From assembly GCA_035296965.1 (NCBI GenBank), contig DATGZX010000169.1, forward strand, positions 1-38,901: DNA of 38,901 nt, given 5' to 3'. Positions 17,287 to 24,556 of the stretch are shown piece after piece. The translations under genes were made by a program, and so were the position numbers. Below the pieces are notes generated by a model, which worked only from the letters and a program-made list of their open reading frames with translations, was not told the origin of the DNA and did no database searches. This stretch comes from DATGZX01 sp035296965 (lineage in GTDB: Bacteria > Planctomycetota > Planctomycetia > Gemmatales > Gemmataceae). Positions within the stretch are counted from its first letter, which is position 1. Each line of letters begins with the position of its first letter.

Positions 17287-18081
17287 CTAAGCGGCGTTGT
17301 CGACCGTAGCTTGGCGAACCAGTTCAGAAGTTACAAACGAGAGAACAGTCTTGCGTGTGTCCGGCACCCATGTAAGCCCGGCCAGCTTTTCTATAGAAAC
17401 TTCGTAGCGAACGCGCGGGCTGTTCGGCCTTATGGCGACGGGACGAGAAACCAGGCTCAAGACTTCAGAAAGGGCGACGACGCCCGAGCCGCACAAATTG
17501 ACGATCTCGTGGTGGATGCCACTCTCCAGAATGCGAAATATCATGCCAGCCGCATCGTCGGTATTCAGGAATTGCAATTCACTGCCTGGGTCAAGCCAAA
17601 GTGGCTGCCCGTGCAGGATGTCATGGATTGGATTCTTTTTCAGGCCATGGCCCACGAATCCTCCCATGCGGAAGATCAGCCAGCGGCCGGCCGCGTGCCG
17701 GACGCATTGCTCTGCAAGATACTTGTGAAAGCCGTACGTACTCTGTTTGGCGACATCCGGCTCGCCAGTTTCCCGGGTGGCTGCTGGTGACGAGCAATTG
17801 GGATATATATCGCACGTTGACAGATGGACATAGCAGCCGGCGCGGAAATCCTGCAAGCTTCTGCGCACGCTGCGCACGCTCGCATCGAACTCCTCCAGCG
17901 GCTCTTCGTTCGCCAAAAACTTCTTGGAATTGCCATTCGCGTTGATGAGAATGTCCCACTCTCTTCCCACCATCGCGATATAGTTCTCCCGATCGATGGT
18001 CGCATGCGCAAGACCGACGCGTTGGCAATGGCGGACGAACGCCGAACCGACAAAACCGTTTCCGCCAATGATGCCAATCAT
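17287..18081 (-). CDS. NAD(P)-dependent epimerase/reductase, extended SDR
   Basis: 264 aa. GGNGFVGSAF at residues 6-15 is the dinucleotide-binding loop. LSTCDIYP carries the catalytic Ser/Thr and YGFHK the Tyr-x3-Lys pair. The substrate is probably a nucleotide sugar; the fairly short C-terminal domain resembles dTDP-4-dehydrorhamnose-reductase-like SDRs more than 4,6-dehydratases. The ATG at 18081 is chosen because it begins the Rossmann fold; the open frame upstream runs into the next gene. A GAGG lies about 8-12 nt before it. It starts 10 bp after the end of the Fcl-like gene, within a three-SDR run. Confidence 0.85.
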   Translation of the reverse strand: MIGIIGGNGFVGSAFVRHCQRVGLAHATIDRENYIAMVGREWDILINANGNSKKFLANEEPLEEFDASVRSVRRSLQDFRAGCYVHLSTCDIYPNCSSPAATRETGEPDVAKQSTYGFHKYLAEQCVRHAAGRWLIFRMGGFVGHGLKKNPIHDILHGQPLWLDPGSELQFLNTDDAAGMIFRILESGIHHEIVNLCGSGVVALSEVLSLVSRPVAIRPNSPRVRYEVSIEKLAGLTWVPDTRKTVLSFVTSELVRQATVDNAA

Positions 18082-18091
18082 TGTGGGGCCC

Positions 18092-19045
18092 TCACAAGCG
18101 AATACCGTCGCCACGGGTCTCATAATGGGATGAGAACCAGGAAATCGTCTTCTGCAGTCCCTTCTGCAAGGGAGTACTACAAGACAGACCCAGGCCCCGG
18201 AGTCTGGCCACGTCAAAGATCTTGACCATTTGCCCATTGGGCTTAGACGTATCCCAGTGAATGGTGCCAGGGAACTGCATTTGCTCCTTGATAGTTTCAG
18301 CCAACTCTCGAATCGACGTTCGCGTCCCTGACGAAATATTGACTGGTTCGCTGGAGTTGTAGTTTTCGATGAAATGCGGGAAAACGGCAGCTACGTCGGC
18401 GGCATAAACGAAGTCGCGCACTGCCTCGCCGGTGCCCCATATCACGATCTCGTTGACTTTGCGACGCTTGGCTTCGTAAAAACGCCGGATCATGGCTGGG
18501 ATCACATGGGACTCGCTTGTCCGGAAATTGTCGTACTCACCGTACATGTTGCCCGGGATGATGACCACCGAATTGAAACCATACTGCTGGCGGTAGCACC
18601 TGCTGGCCACGATGCCCATCTTCTTGGCTGTGGAATAGCCAGAGCTTTCGGCCTGTGGAAAACCGTTCCACATCTGTTCTTCATCGATGGGAGATGACGC
18701 GGTTGCCGGGTAGCTGCACCCTCCCATCGGGTAAATCAGTTTCTTGACGGCGTTGCGCGCTGCTTCATGAAAGACCAGGGTGGTCAGAACGGTGTTGCGA
18801 TAATAGAAATCCGCAGGGAATGCCTGATTGGCGCCGATCCCTCCCGAGTAGGCTGCCAAGTGGACTAAAATCTCCGGCTTGAGTTCCGCAAAAAGACGCC
18901 GGACTTGTTGCTGCTCGAGCAAATCGTAATCTCGACTGGTCAGAGCAACCACATTTTGGGCGCCGTAACGCGCTTGCAGCAGGGGAGTAAGATGGCGGCC
19001 GAGAAAGCCGCTGGAGCCGGTGACAACAATTCGCTTGGCATTCAT
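18092..19045 (-). CDS. GDP-L-fucose synthase-like sugar-nucleotide epimerase/reductase
   Basis: 317 aa extended SDR. TGSSGFLGRHL starts the NAD(P) fold. HLAAYSGGIGANQAFPADFYYRN is the hallmark of the Fcl/WcaG group. GGCSYP holds the catalytic Ser region and YSTAKKMG the Tyr-Lys pair, and IPGNMYGEYDNF plus SHVIPAMIRRFYEAK bind the GDP-sugar in that family. GDP-4-keto sugars are therefore the likely substrates. Because GDP-heptose genes lie at 8622-11590, a keto-heptose is as plausible as keto-deoxymannose; Campylobacter capsule loci have Fcl-like enzymes in that role. The ATG at 19045 has AGGAA upstream. No clear GDP-mannose 4,6-dehydratase is in the window. Confidence 0.88.
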   Translation of the reverse strand: MNAKRIVVTGSSGFLGRHLTPLLQARYGAQNVVALTSRDYDLLEQQQVRRLFAELKPEILVHLAAYSGGIGANQAFPADFYYRNTVLTTLVFHEAARNAVKKLIYPMGGCSYPATASSPIDEEQMWNGFPQAESSGYSTAKKMGIVASRCYRQQYGFNSVVIIPGNMYGEYDNFRTSESHVIPAMIRRFYEAKRRKVNEIVIWGTGEAVRDFVYAADVAAVFPHFIENYNSSEPVNISSGTRTSIRELAETIKEQMQFPGTIHWDTSKPNGQMVKIFDVARLRGLGLSCSTPLQKGLQKTISWFSSHYETRGDGIRL

Positions 19046-19095
19046 GGCAGATTTCCTGGAATGGCAATCCACGATCGTGGGGGCCCGACCACTCT

Positions 19096-20034
19096 TTAGA
19101 TGTTGCCGTATTTCTGATTGTTGAGGATGGTGTAGCCCTTTGCCAATTCCCTGATGCCCATTTCAAGAGTAAACAGAGGCTTAAAGCCCGTCCGTTCGAT
19201 CTTGTCATTGGAGACGATGTAGTCCCGTTTGTCGGGATCTTCACCGAACGGCGCCTCGAGGAACACGAAGCCGGGAAATTGTTCACGGATTTTGGCACAT
19301 AGCTCGAGCTTGGAAAGGTTGGCGTTGCTGAGGCCAATGTTGTAGGGCTGGTCCTTCATGCGCTCGAAATCCGAAATCGCGTGGTGGAACGCCCGCGCAA
19401 CGTCGCGTACGTGAATGTAGTTGCGCTTGGCATGCCCCTCGAAGACCACGACCGTCCTATCATGAAGCGCGCGGTAAACGAAGTCATTCACGAGTAAATC
19501 AATCCGCATGCGGGGCGACATCCCGAAGACGGTGGCCAGGCGAAACGTGATCGCGTTGCCCGCATCGAGGACAGCGCGCTCCGCCTCGACCTTGGTTACG
19601 CCATAGAGCGAAATCGGCCGTAGGGGCGACTCTTCCGTGCAGAACTTGTTTTTCTCCCCGATGCCGTAACCACTGTTTGTCGTCGGGTAGATGATCCGTT
19701 GCGAACGAGACCGGAATGAGAGCAGCAGCTTGATCGCGTCCAGATTAGTTGAGATCGCCGCAGTCTGATCCGCCTTGCAAGCGGGGGCGCCGACAATTGC
19801 GGCCAAGGGAATGATAATGTCCGTTTCCTGGACCAACCGGCGCATGGTCGCCTTATCTCGGCAATCTCCGCGAATGACGGTGAAGTTTTCCTGCGCGCAG
19901 CAATCCGCCAGGCTCGTCTGCCGGAAAAGAAAGCTATCCAGGACCGTGACGTGATGTCCCTCGTTGAGCAGCAGCGGAGTCAGCACGGAGCCGATGTAGC
20001 CGGCGCCGCCTGTGATCAAAACCCTTGCTCCCAT
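19096..20034 (-). CDS. NAD-dependent sugar-nucleotide epimerase/dehydratase
   Basis: 312 aa extended SDR. It has the TGGAGYIGS nucleotide loop near residues 8-16, PTTNSGYG with the catalytic Ser/Thr near 117-124, YGVTKVEAERAV with the Tyr-Lys pair near 144-148, and RNYIHVRDVARAF near 225. The family covers 4-epimerases and 4,6-dehydratases; I cannot tell which from motifs alone. AAGGAG lies 9 nt before the ATG. It is the first of three consecutive SDR genes on the minus strand, with 50 bp to the Fcl-like gene. Together they could interconvert one or more NDP sugars for the neighbouring glycosyltransferases. Confidence 0.87.
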   Translation of the reverse strand: MGARVLITGGAGYIGSVLTPLLLNEGHHVTVLDSFLFRQTSLADCCAQENFTVIRGDCRDKATMRRLVQETDIIIPLAAIVGAPACKADQTAAISTNLDAIKLLLSFRSRSQRIIYPTTNSGYGIGEKNKFCTEESPLRPISLYGVTKVEAERAVLDAGNAITFRLATVFGMSPRMRIDLLVNDFVYRALHDRTVVVFEGHAKRNYIHVRDVARAFHHAISDFERMKDQPYNIGLSNANLSKLELCAKIREQFPGFVFLEAPFGEDPDKRDYIVSNDKIERTGFKPLFTLEMGIRELAKGYTILNNQKYGNI

Positions 20035-20341
20035 CGGGCCATTCTCCTTGGCCTGGAATCAGAAAAGACTGCGTCCAGGCAAACCAAAGCAGCGGAATCG
20101 ACAACCTGAGCAACGATGAGGAAGCGAGAAAGTCTCCGAGGTGCCGGACGAAGTATAAGAATCTGCAACCCGGCTGCAAGAGCAGTTGCCTGGGGCAGTA
20201 AGCCCTCTTGGCGGAAACGGAGGAGGCCGAGAATCTGCGCCTGCAAAATGAGCGAGGCGAATGGGGCGGGCATGGGGTAGCGGCGTGGAATAAGCAGGTA
20301 GGTCGCGATGGATAGTTTCTCTGACAAGACGCGGCCATGAC
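20035..20341. other. 307-bp spacer between SDR and LhgO-like genes
   Basis: Several overlapping minus-strand frames run through it but none shows a family motif, a good start site or consistent codon use. It may hold a promoter for the three SDR genes. I see no terminator. Confidence 0.4.
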
Positions 20342-21565
20342 TCAGACGGAGCAGTGGCGTTCCAGGGCTTCGAGCCGGAAGTTGGCAGCGGCCATTTTCG
20401 AAATAGTACGGCCAATGCTGATGCTCGCCGTAGCCGCCGGCGACGGGGCATTCAGCACATGAATCATGCGCTCCACCTCGACGATGCGGAAGTCGTCGAC
20501 AAGATTCCCGTCCTGATCAAGAGCTTGCGCGCGAACTCCAGCCCCAGCGCGCTGAATGTCGTCGAGGCCTAGTTCGGGAATTAGTTTCTGCAACGCTGTG
20601 ACAAAAGCGCGCTTGCTGAGCGAACGGAAAAACTCGCCTGCGCCGGTTCTCCAGTACTTCCACGCCATCCGCCAGAATCCCGCATACTTGGCCATTTCCA
20701 GCGCATCGCGAAAGGAGAAGCTGCCCCGTCGATAGCCCTCGCGCTTCAGTGCAAGAACGGCATTTGGTCCTGCTTCCACGCCGCCACGAATCATGCGGGT
20801 GAAGTGAACGCCGAGGAAGGGAAACCGGGGGTCGGGCACAGGATAAACCAAGTTGCGAACAAGCGAGCAACGCGCCGGCACCAATTGGTAATACTCCCCT
20901 CGGAAGGGCACGATCCGCACCTTGGGATCGACGCCGCACATCCGCGCCACTCGATCCGCATAAAGACCGGCACAATTGATGACATTTCGACAGGTGATAT
21001 CGCCATTCGAGGTCTCCAAGACGAGACCGACGGATGCCCGCTGACACCGGAGCACGCGCGTTTGAATTCGAATCGTGGCTCCCGCAGCCCGAGAGAGGTC
21101 GGCATACTTCTCCGTTACCTGGATGTAATCGACGATTCCAGTCTGCGGGACAAACAAGCCTGCAATTCCTGCGGCATGAGGCTCGAACTCTTTGATTTCT
21201 GCTGCGGTGAGGCGCTGCAGGCCTTGCAGGCCGTTGGCCGCGCCTCGCTGCGCTAAGGTCTCAAGTGCCGGCAGCTCCCCCTCGTGAGTCGCCACCACGA
21301 TCTTGCCACAGCGTTCGTGCCGAATCCCGTGTTCCTCGCAAAAGCGATACAGAGCCTCGCGGCCCGCAATGCAATTACTGGCTTTCAGGGAACCGGGCTT
21401 GTAGTACAGCCCTGAGTGGATAACGCCGCTGTTGTTGCCCGACTGATGAGCGGCAAGTCGGTCTTCGGCTTCCAAGACGATGAGCGAGACGCGGTAGTCC
21501 GACGCGAGCGCTAGCGCCGTGGCCATGCCGACGACGCCTCCGCCGATAATTGCAATGTCGTACAT
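20342..21565 (-). CDS. lhgO: L-2-hydroxyglutarate oxidase-like FAD oxidoreductase (LhgO/DAO family)
   Basis: 407 aa. IAIIGGGVVGMATALAL near residue 5 is the FAD-binding Rossmann motif, and HQSGNNSGVIHSGLYYKPGSLKA near 40-62 is the LhgO signature. FLGVHFTRMIRGGVEAGPNAV and GAGVRAQALDQDGNLVDDF near the C-terminus are also typical. Known members oxidise L-2-hydroxyglutarate to 2-oxoglutarate, passing electrons to the quinone pool. The ATG at 21565 starts the FAD fold; the 72-nt upstream extension has no support. A central-metabolism enzyme is unexpected between sugar genes; LhgO homologues do occur in such loci, so another 2-hydroxy acid or sugar acid substrate is possible. The gene is 43 bp from the upstream glycosyltransferase. 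Confidence 0.87.
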   Translation of the reverse strand: MYDIAIIGGGVVGMATALALASDYRVSLIVLEAEDRLAAHQSGNNSGVIHSGLYYKPGSLKASNCIAGREALYRFCEEHGIRHERCGKIVVATHEGELPALETLAQRGAANGLQGLQRLTAAEIKEFEPHAAGIAGLFVPQTGIVDYIQVTEKYADLSRAAGATIRIQTRVLRCQRASVGLVLETSNGDITCRNVINCAGLYADRVARMCGVDPKVRIVPFRGEYYQLVPARCSLVRNLVYPVPDPRFPFLGVHFTRMIRGGVEAGPNAVLALKREGYRRGSFSFRDALEMAKYAGFWRMAWKYWRTGAGEFFRSLSKRAFVTALQKLIPELGLDDIQRAGAGVRAQALDQDGNLVDDFRIVEVERMIHVLNAPSPAATASISIGRTISKMAAANFRLEALERHCSV

Positions 21566-21608
21566 CGAAGGTGTCCGGAAAAGGATAAGGCTGAACGATC
21601 GCCGCTGT

Positions 21609-22799
21609 TTAACCCTTCGCGTTTGGGGAGAAACCAACGGATTCCATCACAGTGTCCATGCTTCTGTAGAAGGCCTCGCGGCTATGATGCTTGCGCATGT
21701 AGGAGAGAGCAGCAATTTCCCAAGCATGCCGCTCGGTATCCGAGGCCAGGAGCCGGAGGATCCGGTCTGCCGTCGCCTTGGGATCGGCTTCCATATCCAG
21801 GCAGACCATGGCCTCCTCGGCATGGCGAAGCCCGCGGGCGCCCACCGGGGTCGAGACGACCGCACATCCCATCCCGAGCGCTTCCAGGGTCTTGATCGAA
21901 ACGCCTGTGCCCTTGCGCATGGGGACGATCACCAGCTTGGCCAGGTCATAGACCTTTCGGAGTTCCTCGATTCCTCCTCGGATGAGACCCATCTTGCAAA
22001 CATTCTGCCCGTCGAACTTTACCTGCTCGCAGATCCGGCCGACCAGGGAGAGCCTCACGCGCTGCGCGCTCAGATATGGCTCGTACACATGGCGGTGGAA
22101 CCAATTGATCCCATCCTGGTTGAAGTAATTGTCGCTGCCGACAAACAGAAGGTCAATCGGTTGCTCCGTCTTCTGGTGCGCGGCTTGCTCGGCAAGTGGA
22201 TGCATCCTGGGCACGTAGTGGAAATTGGCATTCTGGGTAGCCCGCGCCTCAGCTAGTTCTTCCGGTTGGCACATAATCGCGGCATCATACAAGTTGTACA
22301 CGCTGGTCTCGAACTGGAAGAGGTAGCGTTTACGGACTGGCTCCAGAGGATCGGGAGGCGCGTCGGGGGCGAAGTGGTGTTCCTGAGCGAGGAACTGATG
22401 TGTCCACAAGTCGTGTGTTTCCAGGACCTTCTTGCACCGAGCCGGCAAGAGATCGAGCATCGGCGCGCTGAAGAAGTAGTTTGCGAAGAAGAGGTCCGGA
22501 GGTTCGAGCAAGGCTCTAGCAAGGACCGGCGAGGCCCTGATCTTGCAATAGGCGGCCAGAATTCCCTCCATACTGTACGAAACCAAAGGCGGTATATCGA
22601 GGAAGGTAATCCGGTTTACCCATGAATACTGCTCCCGAAACTCGTGCAAGGCAGAGGCATTGCTGGGAAGCCAACCCACTAGGCAGTCCACTCGCCAACC
22701 TCTCTCGCGAAGGTACTCGAGCTGATGGACTGCAGAAGTATCGGCCCCACACGATGCCGGGTAAAAGCAGCCCCAGGGGTAAAAATGGACTACCCGCAT
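21609..22799 (-). CDS. GT4-type glycosyltransferase, cassette copy B
   Basis: 396 aa paralogue of the enzyme at 14546. It has the same N-terminus (MRVVHFYPWGCFYP, GADTSAVHQLEYLRERG), the PDLFFANYFFSAPMLDLLP segment shared by both, ILFVGSDN-like donor domain start (LLFVGSDNYFNQDGI), and the donor signature KGTGVSIKTLEALGMG in place of EGTGIS. The first Glu of the E-x7-E pattern is thus Lys here while the rest is kept, which may change donor choice. AGGATAGGA precedes the ATG. It lies 90 bp downstream of the 492-aa copy B. Confidence 0.87.
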   Translation of the reverse strand: MRVVHFYPWGCFYPASCGADTSAVHQLEYLRERGWRVDCLVGWLPSNASALHEFREQYSWVNRITFLDIPPLVSYSMEGILAAYCKIRASPVLARALLEPPDLFFANYFFSAPMLDLLPARCKKVLETHDLWTHQFLAQEHHFAPDAPPDPLEPVRKRYLFQFETSVYNLYDAAIMCQPEELAEARATQNANFHYVPRMHPLAEQAAHQKTEQPIDLLFVGSDNYFNQDGINWFHRHVYEPYLSAQRVRLSLVGRICEQVKFDGQNVCKMGLIRGGIEELRKVYDLAKLVIVPMRKGTGVSIKTLEALGMGCAVVSTPVGARGLRHAEEAMVCLDMEADPKATADRILRLLASDTERHAWEIAALSYMRKHHSREAFYRSMDTVMESVGFSPNAKG

Positions 22800-22889
22800 T
22801 CCTATCCTATCCCATTGAGTGTTCTTGCCAGGAGCTTCTGGGCAACAAGCTCCAGGATGACTGCCGCCGGGTAAATTCTGCGCTGTGCT

Positions 22890-24368
22890 CTACGCAGCAA
22901 TTCTTTGAGCGAACGTCATGGCCGGCGGACTCGCCTCCTTTTGCAGGATTCTGGCAACAAGCCGTTCGGGAGAATGTGTCAACCGGAAAAGACTGCTGTA
23001 GCGCTCGGCGACGCACTTGTAAGACTGGAACTGATCGCAAAGTTGCTTTACTGCCTCAATGAAGCTGGCCTGGTCGACGAAGCGGCCTCCAGAACCGGGA
23101 GGCTGTTGTCGGGACAGCCAGCCTGTGGAAGGAACAATCGTCGGTTTACCCGCGACGATCGCTTCCATGAGCGTGCCCGAGCTGGAGTTCCGATAGCGAT
23201 ACGCATGGTAGGGACAGAGCACGGCGTCCGACTCGGAAACCATTGCGTAGTACTCTTCCATCGATAGTGGGCCTTCAAGCCCGACGAGCTTCACGTATTT
23301 ACGCGGGTGCCGGAGAAGGCGGGCGATGCTGACTGCGCTCTGTGGCTGCCTGTTGCCCATTGGTCCCATGGTCGCTTGCAGCACAAACCGGATCTTGCCA
23401 GGTCTGATGTAACCGTCCATGAGCTGATCCACGGTGTCAGCCAGCCAGTGGAAGCCTTTTTCGTCCCGCGCTTCACCGAAGTACGAGAAGCAAAGGGGTT
23501 GGGCGGGGTCTTTCGGCTTATTCGCGATCGCATGTGATCGAAAAGGAATCGGCAAGACCGAGAAATCGAACCCGGCCACAAAACGACATTCTTCGGCCAA
23601 CTCCTCGGTATCCGTATAGAAACGAATGCGCGGGGACAGGCCGCAATTGCGGTAGCTTGTGAAATAGGCGCGATGCAGCCTTAAGTACTCAGAATCGGCA
23701 TCGATTTGCCAATTGGGGCTTTCGAAGAGGGAGTGCCGGTACTCAAGATGAAAGGTTGGAGCACGTTCGCTGCCGGCTCGGCAGACAAACAGAGCGACGC
23801 CAAGAAGATCACGGGCATGGGCAGTGGCCAAGTAAACGTGGTCCTCGGAGTTGTAACCGGTCAAACTCAAGAGTCTTTCCAGGTCCCGCTTGAACATCAA
23901 TGCAGGCTCAAGATCGTCCCCGCATCCCACCATTTCGAGCATCCTCTTCGTCTCCTCCACCAGGGGACGCTCCACGGGGTTCCGCATGCTTTGCGCGGTT
24001 AGAGTTTCATCCGCTGCAGGCTGTCCCTCGGGCAACTCAATGTATGCTCGGATGTAATCCTCGATCGACATCTGACCGCTGCGCACGGCTGCAATCGTGC
24101 AATTCTGTTGAGAATAGGGATCCGCGCGGTGACCTCGAATCGCGGGAGGCGTACGCGGAGGATGGTCGCCAAGCCAATGGTGGATGCAGAGGATCGGGTA
24201 GGAATCCAGCCAGTCAGGAATGATATTCGTCGGACAATCTGCATGCGTTGCCAGGATGGGAATCAGACCTTTGGCACGAGCGGCGTCGGCAACCGAGACA
24301 GCGGTCTCATAGTAATGACCAACCAGGTCCTTCATGCAGTTGTTGATGAGGATGAGTTTGGCAGGCAC
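22890..24368 (-). CDS. Putative GT-B glycosyltransferase (492 aa), cassette copy B
   Basis: 492 aa, the same length as its paralogue at 15767. Shared landmarks are LINNCMKDLVGHYYE at the start, EDHVYLATAHARDLL near 185, SYFGEARDEKGFHWL near 290 and YRYRNSSSGTLMEAIVAGKPTIVP near 405-430. The C-terminal half resembles a GT4 donor-binding domain; the N-terminal half is not recognised. The start is GTG with an excellent AAGGAG five nt upstream. The gene follows the double glycosyltransferase by 188 bp. Keeping two diverged copies of both cassette genes implies they act as a pair on related but different acceptors or donors; this is inference. Confidence 0.72.
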   Translation of the reverse strand: MPAKLILINNCMKDLVGHYYETAVSVADAARAKGLIPILATHADCPTNIIPDWLDSYPILCIHHWLGDHPPRTPPAIRGHRADPYSQQNCTIAAVRSGQMSIEDYIRAYIELPEGQPAADETLTAQSMRNPVERPLVEETKRMLEMVGCGDDLEPALMFKRDLERLLSLTGYNSEDHVYLATAHARDLLGVALFVCRAGSERAPTFHLEYRHSLFESPNWQIDADSEYLRLHRAYFTSYRNCGLSPRIRFYTDTEELAEECRFVAGFDFSVLPIPFRSHAIANKPKDPAQPLCFSYFGEARDEKGFHWLADTVDQLMDGYIRPGKIRFVLQATMGPMGNRQPQSAVSIARLLRHPRKYVKLVGLEGPLSMEEYYAMVSESDAVLCPYHAYRYRNSSSGTLMEAIVAGKPTIVPSTGWLSRQQPPGSGGRFVDQASFIEAVKQLCDQFQSYKCVAERYSSLFRLTHSPERLVARILQKEASPPAMTFAQRIAA

Positions 24369-24556
24369 GCCGCTGCTCCTTCAGCCAACTGGATAATCTC
24401 CGGTCTTTAACCCATCCTTGGCCAGTACGTCAGGCCGGATTCCGCTCCGCACTCGTGCAGGCAACGCATGGGTATAGTGCCCCCTGGCCGTCTTTGCAAT
24501 ACGGGAACCTGCGATGTTGCTCCGTTCGGGGCGCCGCAGCCAGGCACAGGCATGGG

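Noticed and set aside
20016..20327. 103-aa hydrophobic frame between the SDR and LhgO-like genes
   Set aside because: It begins with TTG, has no ribosome site, overlaps the start of the SDR gene and competes with other frames of equal quality.
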